A stretch of 64,000 bases of DNA, taken from NCBI GenBank assembly GCA_041398825.1, contig JAWKTX010000016.1:66100-130099 (forward strand), in the 5' to 3' direction. A program made the position numbers and the translations under genes. The notes under the pieces are model-generated. The model was not told the origin of the DNA. It saw nothing but the letters and a program-made list of their open reading frames with translations, and did no database searches. The DNA comes from Planctomycetaceae bacterium (GTDB taxonomy: Bacteria > Planctomycetota > Planctomycetia > Planctomycetales > Planctomycetaceae). Below are positions 17,706 through 25,439 of this stretch, in pieces. The stretch's first letter is position 1. The number at the start of each line of letters is the position of its first letter.

Positions 17706-18860
17706 ATGCTGCTTCCCTGGGAATATGGTGTTCGCAATCTGGCCCGTCGGCCTGTACGAACGGCACTTACGCTCGTTGCTTTGGCGACGGTGGTGATGCT
17801 GGTGTTCGTCGTTGTGGGCTTCATTCGAGGGCTGGAACAATCGCTGGCGATCAGTGGGGATCCCGATGTTGTACTGGTCTATTCGGTCAACTCAGAGGAG
17901 AACATCGAGAACTCGTCCATTGAGGCTCGGACGCCGGAGTTGCTGACCGCCAGCATCGATGACGTTTGGAATCGGTTCGGCGTGCCGCATGTGTCTCCAG
18001 AGTTGTACATGGGAACGCGTGTCAGGTTCCGCGATGGCTCTGGCGGTTTGGGATTGGTGCGAGGTGTCACTCGCAAGGCCCCACTCGTTCGACGCAGCGC
18101 GCGATTAAGGCAGGGCCGTTGGCCGCAGGCGGGTGAAGTTATTGTTGGGCGATTGGCATCTGCCAAACTTGGTATCGACGACGACCATCTGGCGATCGGA
18201 CAAACCATCGAATTCGAAGGTCAGTCCTGGCTGATCTGCGGCGAATTCTCTGCCGGGGGAGCAGCCTATGAATCTGAGATCTGGTGTCCGCTGGCGGATT
18301 TTCAAACTGCGACCCGGCGGCAGGACATCAGTCTGGTGGCCATGTTACTTGCGCCGGAAGCAACTGCAGCCAATGTCTCGCTGTTTTGCAAGCAGCGAAC
18401 CGATCTGGAGCTGCGGGCGATTCGCGAGATCGATTATTACGGACTGCTTCAACAGCATTATCGACCAGTTCGGCTATTGGCATGGCTGGTTGTGATACTG
18501 GTAGCCGGGGCAGGCGTCTTCGCCGGATTGAACATGATGTATGGAGCGGTCGCCGGTCGAGTGCGCGAGATCGCAACTCTGCAGGCGATCGGATATCGAC
18601 GGCGAGCAATTCTTCTGAGCCTTGTGCAGGAAGGCGTACTGCTGGCTGCCGCCGCTTCGCTTCTGGCAGGTGGCGTCGCACTCGTCTTTCTGAATGAAAC
18701 CGCGGTGCGATTTACGATGGGAGCGTTTGTATTGCGTATCGACAGCGTCGCCATCCTGTGGGGCTGCGGCGCAGGGATTTTGTTAGGCGTCCTTGGTGCA
18801 CTGCCACCGGCACTCAAGGCACTTCACATATCGGTGGCGACTTCACTCAAAGCAAATTAA
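17706..18860 (+). CDS. ABC transporter permease, FtsX/MacB type (first)
   Basis: A 384-residue permease with MacB/FtsX topology. One transmembrane helix after the motif GVRNLARRPVRTALTLVALA is followed by a periplasmic domain of about 220 residues, then three C-terminal helices. The segment between helices 2 and 3 carries the family signature GRVREIATLQAIGYRRRAIL. I chose ATG 17706 because the family normally begins a few residues before the RNLARRP segment; upstream sequence to 17574 is Arg/Cys-rich and atypical. It ends 12 bases before the lipoprotein gene. It probably pairs with the second permease (21663) and the ATPase (20958). Confidence 0.88.
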   Translation: MLLPWEYGVRNLARRPVRTALTLVALATVVMLVFVVVGFIRGLEQSLAISGDPDVVLVYSVNSEENIENSSIEARTPELLTASIDDVWNRFGVPHVSPELYMGTRVRFRDGSGGLGLVRGVTRKAPLVRRSARLRQGRWPQAGEVIVGRLASAKLGIDDDHLAIGQTIEFEGQSWLICGEFSAGGAAYESEIWCPLADFQTATRRQDISLVAMLLAPEATAANVSLFCKQRTDLELRAIREIDYYGLLQQHYRPVRLLAWLVVILVAGAGVFAGLNMMYGAVAGRVREIATLQAIGYRRRAILLSLVQEGVLLAAAASLLAGGVALVFLNETAVRFTMGAFVLRIDSVAILWGCGAGILLGVLGALPPALKALHISVATSLKAN

Positions 18861-18872
18861 AGGAGAACGGAA

Positions 18873-19394
18873 ATGAAAGTGTTGAATGGAATATTCGTAT
18901 GTGTGCTGACACTCTCCGTGGGATGCGGAACGTCCAATATGGGCAGCCCCGAGGCCTCGTCGAAGCCCGCTGCCGAAGGTGCTCAGTTTGTCACGATGAT
19001 GGAACCTGCCGACGCTATCCCGGTCGGAGCCGCCCGTGAATCCGCTGAAGATACACAGGATGTGACGCTGGTTGGGAGAATTGGCGGATCGTCCGAGCCG
19101 TTCGTCGAAGGATTGGCTGCGTTTACGATTGTCGACCCGAAGGTACCGCACTGTGCCCCGGACGAAGGTTGCCCAACTCCGTGGGATTACTGCTGCACGC
19201 AGGATCAGGTCAAAGGCAACATCGCCACAGTGAAGGTCGTGGATGACGCAGGCAATCCGGTGTCCGGCGATGCTCGCCAATTACTGGGCGTCAGGGAACT
19301 TTCGACCGTCGTTGTTCGAGGTAAGGCAGAACGTGACGACCGGGGAAATCTGACAATTGCCACCCATCAGATTTTTGTTCGACCCGGCGAGTAA
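18873..19394 (+). CDS. lipoprotein of the export operon
   Basis: A 173-residue lipoprotein. The signal ends LTLSVGC, with Cys18 as the lipidation residue. AAAGGAGA upstream is a strong ribosome-binding site. The mature part begins with a low-complexity Ser/Ala/Glu linker. A beta-rich domain follows, carrying a Cys/His-containing stretch (HCAPDEGCPTPWDYCC, about residues 91-106) and a final OB-like strand set (STVVVRGKAERDDRGNLTI). The family name is not recognised. The Cys/His stretch could bind metal or form disulfides. The adaptor gene starts 3 bases after its stop, indicating one operon. Confidence 0.82.
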   Translation: MKVLNGIFVCVLTLSVGCGTSNMGSPEASSKPAAEGAQFVTMMEPADAIPVGAARESAEDTQDVTLVGRIGGSSEPFVEGLAAFTIVDPKVPHCAPDEGCPTPWDYCCTQDQVKGNIATVKVVDDAGNPVSGDARQLLGVRELSTVVVRGKAERDDRGNLTIATHQIFVRPGE

Positions 19395-19397
19395 ACC

Positions 19398-20954
19398 ATG
19401 AGCGACACGCAACTGGACCTAAGAAATCTGGCGCTCAATCGTTCGCATTCTTCAACAAGCGGGAAGCCGCGACGCCGACGAAGGTTGTTGCGGTACGTCC
19501 TGCCCTTGAGCATTCTGGCTGGTTTCGTGGGACTGATCGTTGCCGCAAGTGGACGTCAATTCCTGCCGGGTACGTCTGTGACCGTCGTGCCTGTCATTGT
19601 GCAGCGGAGCGAGATTCAGCAGGCTGGCAGGGCCTTATTTCAGGCGGCCGGCTGGATCGAACCAAGACCAACGTCCGTCAGCGTCCCTGCGCTGGCACCG
19701 GGAGTGATTGAAGAGCTTCTGGTTGTTGAAGGTCAGGAAGTGAAACGGGGAGAGACGATTGCCCGGCTGATTTCTGTCGACGCTGAAATTGCTGTCGAGC
19801 AGGCCCGCGCGTCGCTGGCACTTAGCGAAGGCGAACTGCAGCGGGCGCAGGCGGAACTGAAGGCAGCTGAGTCACGACTTAACAATCCCCTGCACCTGAA
19901 AGCTCCGCTGTCTGAGGCTCGCAGTCTACTGGCAAAAACGATAACAGACAGTCAGAAACTGCCGTTCGTAATCAGAGCTGCCGAGGCTACGGTGGATTTC
20001 ACCCGCCGCAGTTTTGAAGGGAAACGAAATGCGGGAGAGAGCATTCCACAGGTAGTCGTACTGCAGTCGGAACGGGATTACCTGACCGCTCGAGCGGAAC
20101 TCGAAGAGTTACAGACACGTGCTCCCAATCTGAAGCGGGAAATTGAAGCTCTTCAGGAGAAAGTGCAGGCACTGGAAGAACAGTTGGGCCTGTTGATAGA
20201 GGAGCACCGACAGGTCGGCGAAGCGCGTGCCAAAGTTAACTCGGCCACAGCCGCGTGCGACGACGCAGGACTCAGACTGCGGCAGGCCGAACTCACGCTT
20301 CAACGCATGCAGATTTGTGCGCCAATGGACGGCCGCGTGCTGCGACTACTGGCTTCGCCCGGGACGCGTATGATGGGGCTTGAACAAACGGCCGGACAGA
20401 ATTCCAGTACCGTGGTGGAAATGTACGATCCCGCGCGACTTCAGGTGCGAGCCGACGTGCGCCTCGAAGACGTTCCGCTGGTTACGCCGGGAGCACCGGT
20501 CGAAATTAAAACCGCCTCTTCGTTCCATCCGATCAATGGCACCGTGCTTCAGTCGACCAGTACGGCCAACATTCAAAAGAACACCCTGGAAGTCAAAGTC
20601 GAACTGATCGATCCGCCTTCGACCGTACGCCCGGAGATGCTGGTCACGGCGACGTTTCTTGCTCCGAGATCCAACACGCCCCCCGAATTACCCCTCGAAA
20701 CCGACAGAATTTTTGTTCCCGGGCAGCTCGTGTCCTCGAACGATTCCGGATCGATGGTTTGGCTCGTTGACGAAAACAACCTGGCGACCCTCAGGACCGT
20801 GACACTCGGTGGCGACGGCCGGAACGGACTTGTCGAAGTGACCGCTGGTCTGAACGAGACAGACAAGCTGATTGCCTCGGCAACCAGCGAGCTGAACCCC
20901 GGCGAAACAGTTGTTATTCGTGAAGAAGATCCAAAGATCGGTGTGGAGAAATAG
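19398..20954 (+). CDS. HlyD/MacA-family periplasmic adaptor
   Basis: A 518-residue membrane-fusion protein. A short Arg-rich cytoplasmic N-terminus (PRRRRRLLRYV) is followed by one transmembrane helix (about residues 35-52). A lipoyl half-motif follows (APGVIEELLVVEGQEVKRGETIARL), then a long coiled-coil hairpin (about 130-300, with KREIEALQEKVQALEEQLG), the second lipoyl half (ICAPMDGRVLRLLASPGTRM) and beta-barrel/membrane-proximal domains. It should link the inner-membrane ABC permeases to the TolC-type channel encoded at 23045. Spacing is 3 bases to both the lipoprotein before and the ATPase after, consistent with one transcript. Confidence 0.92.
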   Translation: MSDTQLDLRNLALNRSHSSTSGKPRRRRRLLRYVLPLSILAGFVGLIVAASGRQFLPGTSVTVVPVIVQRSEIQQAGRALFQAAGWIEPRPTSVSVPALAPGVIEELLVVEGQEVKRGETIARLISVDAEIAVEQARASLALSEGELQRAQAELKAAESRLNNPLHLKAPLSEARSLLAKTITDSQKLPFVIRAAEATVDFTRRSFEGKRNAGESIPQVVVLQSERDYLTARAELEELQTRAPNLKREIEALQEKVQALEEQLGLLIEEHRQVGEARAKVNSATAACDDAGLRLRQAELTLQRMQICAPMDGRVLRLLASPGTRMMGLEQTAGQNSSTVVEMYDPARLQVRADVRLEDVPLVTPGAPVEIKTASSFHPINGTVLQSTSTANIQKNTLEVKVELIDPPSTVRPEMLVTATFLAPRSNTPPELPLETDRIFVPGQLVSSNDSGSMVWLVDENNLATLRTVTLGGDGRNGLVEVTAGLNETDKLIASATSELNPGETVVIREEDPKIGVEK

Positions 20955-20957
20955 AAT

Positions 20958-21647
20958 ATGCCACTCGTCGCACTGCAGAACGTCACCAGATGCTTTACGA
21001 AAGGTGGTGAAACCATCACACCCCTTGACGACGTGAGCCTGAAGATTGATGAGGGAGAGTTTGTGTCGCTGATGGGACCGAGTGGAACCGGAAAGAGTAC
21101 TCTTCTGAATCTGGTCAGCGGCATCGACCAACCGGATTCCGGTCGAATCATTGTGGCCGGAACCGAAATCTCCAGCCTGTCTCGCAGTCGACTGGCCGAC
21201 TGGCGTGCTGCAAATCTTGGTTACATTTTTCAGACGCACAACCTGATACCCGTGCTCACCGCATATGAGAATGTGGAGTTACCAACACTGCTGCTGAAAC
21301 TTTCCTCAACCGAACGCCATCAGCGCGTGGAACTGGCACTTGAAGCGGTCGGTCTCACCGATCGAGCACATCATTATCCCCGACAGCTGTCCGGCGGTCA
21401 GGAACAACGGGTGGGAATTGCTCGCGCAATTGTCGCCCATCCCAAAGTGGTCGTGGCCGACGAGCCAACAGGCAGTCTCGACACGGAAACGAGTCAGCAG
21501 ATTCAGGTGTTGCTGCAGCGTCTTAATCGCGAACTGAACATCACCATTCTGATGGTGACCCATGACCGCGACGTAGCAAGCATCGCGTCCCGACTGTTGA
21601 TTCTGGATCGGGGAAAGTTCCTGGAGCCAGCCACTACGACCGTCTGA
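20958..21647 (+). CDS. ABC transporter ATP-binding protein, LolD/MacB type
   Basis: A 229-residue ATPase. Visible motifs are Walker A GPSGTGKS (residues 40-47), Q-loop FQTHNLIPVLTAYENV, signature LSGGQEQRVGIARAI, Walker B VVVADEPTGSLD and H-loop MVTHDRD. The LTAYENVELP and TGSLDTET segments are typical of the MacB/LolD/FtsE group, which works mechanically on periplasmic partners instead of forming a classic channel. It sits between the adaptor and the second permease, 15 bases before the latter. Assignment to the family is secure; the transported compound is not known. Confidence 0.95.
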   Translation: MPLVALQNVTRCFTKGGETITPLDDVSLKIDEGEFVSLMGPSGTGKSTLLNLVSGIDQPDSGRIIVAGTEISSLSRSRLADWRAANLGYIFQTHNLIPVLTAYENVELPTLLLKLSSTERHQRVELALEAVGLTDRAHHYPRQLSGGQEQRVGIARAIVAHPKVVVADEPTGSLDTETSQQIQVLLQRLNRELNITILMVTHDRDVASIASRLLILDRGKFLEPATTTV

Positions 21648-21662
21648 CGCGAACGAATTCCT

Positions 21663-22796
21663 ATGTTGACGTATGTTTTCAAAACCCTGTGGCGACATCG
21701 CACGCGGAGTCTTCTGACTGTGTCCGGAGCCGCTGTGGCCATGTTCGTCTTCTGCTTCGTTGGCTCAGTTCAGGAAGGACTTCGTCGACTGACCACCGGC
21801 GCGGATGCTGATCGCAGCCTGATTGTTTTTCAGGAGAACCGCTTCTGCCCGACCAGCAGTCGATTGCCCGAAGACTATGCGAGACAGATTCTGCAATTGC
21901 CGGGCGTGCGTGATGTGATGCCAATCCAGGTCTGGACCAATAATTGTCGAGCCAGCCTGGACATTGTTGTGTTCAACGGCGCTGCCCCTGAACAAATTCA
22001 GAAGTCGCGTCCGGTCAAATTGCTGACAGGTTCGTGGGGCGACTTTCAGGCACGGCGCGATGCAGCCATCGTTGGACGGAATGTGGCTCAGCGACGGGGG
22101 CTATCTATTGGTGATCAATTCTCAATTGGCGACGTTTCCGTGCATGTGTCCGGGATCTTTGCATCTTCGGTTCCTGCGGAAGAGAACCTGATCTACACCA
22201 GTCTTCAGTTTCTCCAGTACACACGCGGACTGGATGCTGCGGGCCTGGTCACACAACATGAAGTGCTGCTGACGACTGAAGCGGACCCGGATCAGGTGGC
22301 CGCCGAAATCGACCGCGTGTTACGCGCCGGCCCCGTTGCTACCACCACGAGACGTAAGGGCGCATTCCAGGCCAGCACACTGTCGGACCTCGTTGATCTG
22401 ATTGGCTTTGCCCACTGGCTGGGCTACGCCTGCGTCGGACTGGTGCTGTCGCTGGTGGCAACAACCACCGTGATGAGCGTTCAGGACCGCCTGAAGGAAT
22501 ACGCCGTACTGCAGACGATCGGTGTGAGACCAATGCGAACGATGCGACTGGTCCTTGCCGAAAGCACAATTCTGTGCCTGATCGGAGGTCTGACGGGAAC
22601 ACTGGCGGCAAACAGTTTGCTTGCCTGCGGAGGCTTCGCGATCGGTGCCGAAGGAGCGACCATTGCATTCCGACCATCGCTCAGTTTGCTCACAACTGGT
22701 TTGGGCGTGTCCCTGCTCGTTGGTATTTCAGCTGGCATCGCACCTGCGATTCAGGCTTCGACGGTGCCCATTGTAGCAGCACTGAGGCAGGAATAA
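21663..22796 (+). CDS. ABC transporter permease, FtsX/MacB type (second)
   Basis: A 377-residue permease with the same topology as the product of 17706-18860. It has an N-terminal helix after KTLWRHRTRSLLTVSGAA, a large periplasmic domain with MacB-like segments (AAIVGRNVAQRRGLSIGD, VHVSGIFAS) and three C-terminal helices. The signature QDRLKEYAVLQTIGVRPMRTM lies between helices 2 and 3. Two separate permease genes around one ATPase suggest a heterodimer or two alternative complexes. After its stop there is a gap of about 250 bases before the TolC-like gene, possibly with a separate promoter. Confidence 0.9.
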   Translation: MLTYVFKTLWRHRTRSLLTVSGAAVAMFVFCFVGSVQEGLRRLTTGADADRSLIVFQENRFCPTSSRLPEDYARQILQLPGVRDVMPIQVWTNNCRASLDIVVFNGAAPEQIQKSRPVKLLTGSWGDFQARRDAAIVGRNVAQRRGLSIGDQFSIGDVSVHVSGIFASSVPAEENLIYTSLQFLQYTRGLDAAGLVTQHEVLLTTEADPDQVAAEIDRVLRAGPVATTTRRKGAFQASTLSDLVDLIGFAHWLGYACVGLVLSLVATTTVMSVQDRLKEYAVLQTIGVRPMRTMRLVLAESTILCLIGGLTGTLAANSLLACGGFAIGAEGATIAFRPSLSLLTTGLGVSLLVGISAGIAPAIQASTVPIVAALRQE

Positions 22797-23044
22797 GTGT
22801 CGATGTCGCCTTGAGTATTGTTCCGGGGAGATCGTTTGGCACCGTTGGATTCCCTACAATCGCTAAGACATTCAATCCTCACGGATCCATCGCAGACGAC
22901 CACACGGAGCCGGGCATCCAATCTACTTCAACATTCTGGAGCGGCCGATAGAGAAATCGGGAACCGTGCCATGCCAATTCAGCGATTCGCCTTATTGAAG
23001 ACGGGTGGCTGACTCGCGTGTATGGATACGCAGGGATGTGTGAC

Positions 23045-24607
23045 ATGGAATGGATTGACGATACTTGTGCCCCTGGGCACAAGCAACGCCTTACGCCGAT
23101 CGCGTTGTTCCTATTGGTACTGCTCGCCGGCTGTCGCACGCATGGATCTTCCGTGGCGACAAAACACTTGAGTCCGGTTGCTTATGAGCGTCATTCACTG
23201 CCTCGTGAAGAACAGAATGTGGCTGCTCCCGGTCAGGTAATCTGTCAGGTTGCCCACACCGACGATTTGGCAGACAGCCGCAGCAACGATCAAAAGGAAA
23301 CCAGCCCGTCCGAAAACGCAATCTTCGCTGATTCCGACGACTGGCCCAGTCAAACTACCACGGTTGACCTGCCTACCCTGGAGATGATGGCCGCTGGTTC
23401 CCATCCAGGACTACGACGTTTGCACCAACAGACGGCGGCCGCCTGGGCGAAGACCCGGTATATCGACAAATTGCCGGATCCTGTGGTTGGTGCGAATGTG
23501 TTTGGTCATCCAATCGAAACAGCTGCCGGTTCTCAACGAGCCAATCTGACAGTCATGCAAATGATTCCGTGGCTCGAACGCCTTGATGCCCAGGCTCAGC
23601 AGGCATGCTACGAAGCGATGTCCCTGCAGCAGGAGTACGAAGCGGAACGAGTGAGAATCATTGGGGAACTTCGTGTTCGCTGGGCCAGGCTCTACGTGCT
23701 GCAACGACAACGGCAAACAATCGCAGCAAATCAGCAGCTCATCGAATCGCTGACAAAAATCGTCACTGCAAGGCTGGCACTTAATCGTGGGTCTGCCGGG
23801 GACGTCACACTGCTGACCGTCGAACTTGGAAGACTGAAAGAACGTTCGATTTCGGTGCAGCAACAAATCGTATCCACGACCGCAGAAATCAACCGGCTGG
23901 CAGGTCGTCCCGCTGCTCATCCCATCGCAATCCCGAATGAACTGCCAGTCGAACTGGCCAACTGGAATTACGAAATGCTAAGACAGGCGGCGTGGCAGCA
24001 GCAGCCACTCATCGCAGCGGCACATCTGAAAGCGTCTGCGACTCGATGGGGAATTGAAGTGGCGAAACTGCATCGTCGACCGGATGTGTCGATCGGTGCG
24101 GCGTGGCACTACATTGAAAACAATCGGCCGCCATCAGGCACCGTCGACGTCGGCCGCGACGCCTGGTCGCTTGGAGCCCAAGTCAGCATTCCGCTTCAGA
24201 GACAAAAGTACGACGCAATGCAGGACGAGGCGACATGGAGACACGCAGCCTCGCACGCTTCGCTGGAAGACCTGCGTCTTGAATTCGACGCGATCATTCG
24301 GGATCAGTGGGAACAGGCTGTGGCTGCCCATGAGACAGCCACTCTGTATCAGTCGACAATCCTTCCTCAGGCCCGGCAGACGCTCGAATCCGATCAGCAA
24401 GCCCTGGCAAATGGGACCGTCGATCTGGATCGCGTGATTCAGGACATCCGTAACCTCCTGGCGCTGGAACTTGGATATCACCGGGCCATTGGCCAGATGG
24501 CAACCGCCACGGCGCGCATTCAGCAGGCAGTGGGGCAGGACCTTTCACCGGAGCACTCTGACAGGGCAGTCACGTCTGCAGATTTGCTCCAAACACAAAG
24601 CGAATAA
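23045..24607 (+). CDS. TolC family outer-membrane efflux lipoprotein
   Basis: A 520-residue outer-membrane channel component of the TolC/CusC type. The N-terminus has a lipobox (LFLLVLLAGC, Cys30 from this start). A long helical body with the duplicated OEP pattern follows (AQQACYEAMSLQQEYEAERVRI, RLALNRGSAGDVTLLTVELGRLKE, and in the second half ATLYQSTILPQARQTLESDQQAL). Starts at GTG 23018, ATG 23036 and ATG 23045 are all possible; I prefer 23045, with AGGG 9 bases upstream. It lies between the MacAB-like and Cus-like modules and could serve both as outer channel, which is an inference. Confidence 0.88.
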   Translation: MEWIDDTCAPGHKQRLTPIALFLLVLLAGCRTHGSSVATKHLSPVAYERHSLPREEQNVAAPGQVICQVAHTDDLADSRSNDQKETSPSENAIFADSDDWPSQTTTVDLPTLEMMAAGSHPGLRRLHQQTAAAWAKTRYIDKLPDPVVGANVFGHPIETAAGSQRANLTVMQMIPWLERLDAQAQQACYEAMSLQQEYEAERVRIIGELRVRWARLYVLQRQRQTIAANQQLIESLTKIVTARLALNRGSAGDVTLLTVELGRLKERSISVQQQIVSTTAEINRLAGRPAAHPIAIPNELPVELANWNYEMLRQAAWQQQPLIAAAHLKASATRWGIEVAKLHRRPDVSIGAAWHYIENNRPPSGTVDVGRDAWSLGAQVSIPLQRQKYDAMQDEATWRHAASHASLEDLRLEFDAIIRDQWEQAVAAHETATLYQSTILPQARQTLESDQQALANGTVDLDRVIQDIRNLLALELGYHRAIGQMATATARIQQAVGQDLSPEHSDRAVTSADLLQTQSE

Positions 24608-24742
24608 ACGGAAATCCTGCTCTCCGCGCAATCTGTCGCAGGCAGACCAATCACCCGATTCGAGTCCCCGTCTTGTTTCGTGAATGATCCCTGGTTAGCA
24701 TTGCGGCATCGTTCCCGTGCGAATACTGACTTATCGGAATTC

Positions 24743-25168
24743 ATGATGACAACCCGGTGGCATTCATGTCGCTTCGTTGCTGTGCTCCTGACAATCTCAG
24801 GGATGCTTGCTGCCGGTGCGCTTGATTTGTCTGCCATCGGCTGTCCGGGAACAATCTCTGAGTCTGGTTCAAACGGGACGATTCCGGCCTGCAAACAGAC
24901 TCCAGCGTGTTGCTGCTCGGGCAATCAGGCAACGCTGAAAGGGAGTCGGGTTTGCCACTGTTCCCACCCGCAATCGGAACCGATCGTTCCGGCTTCAAAT
25001 GTTCCTGAAAGAAACATCCAATTCCAGGCCAGCCAGTATTGCGTCACGATAAACGACGAGGCGGTGACGCCACTCTCGTCCCACCCCGTTCTTGATTCTG
25101 CGACACTGCTGCGTCCATCCATGCTTTCGGGTGGGCTCTGCCTGCGGCATTGCATTCAGGTCATTTAG
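24743..25168 (+). CDS. secreted Cys-rich hypothetical protein (second)
   Basis: Not a named family. The 141-residue product has a signal peptide (SCRFVAVLLTISGMLAAGALDLSA). Cys clusters follow: IGCPG, PACKQTPACCCSG and RVCHCSHPQ, then single Cys in SQYC and the tail GGLCLRHCIQVI. Size, export signal, Cys clusters in the first half and the short hydrophobic C-terminal tail parallel the product at 17110. It lies between the TolC-like gene and the CusB-like adaptor. A periplasmic metal chaperone or sequestration role is plausible but unproven. The start is either of two adjacent ATG codons (24743, 24746). Confidence 0.7.
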   Translation: MMTTRWHSCRFVAVLLTISGMLAAGALDLSAIGCPGTISESGSNGTIPACKQTPACCCSGNQATLKGSRVCHCSHPQSEPIVPASNVPERNIQFQASQYCVTINDEAVTPLSSHPVLDSATLLRPSMLSGGLCLRHCIQVI

Positions 25169-25439
25169 ACGTCCTGACACTCAGGGTGCGCGCTGCGCTC
25201 GATCATTTGTATGCCTTTTCGAACGCCGCGCAGACTGAGTTGCCCGAACGGTCCGTCATTGCATCGTGATCGTTTCGCCGGGCAACGTAACCCCTCGCTT
25301 CCGCTTCAGTTTCGCACGTGAATCACTCAGACGTGCGGCTGGCCGCGGCACTCTTTCCGGCACGGTTCCCGCCCGTCGGTGCTGTGCGCGGCCAGTCCGC
25401 CTTTCTTTGAATCTGTTCTTTCAGCAATGGGCAGCGACC

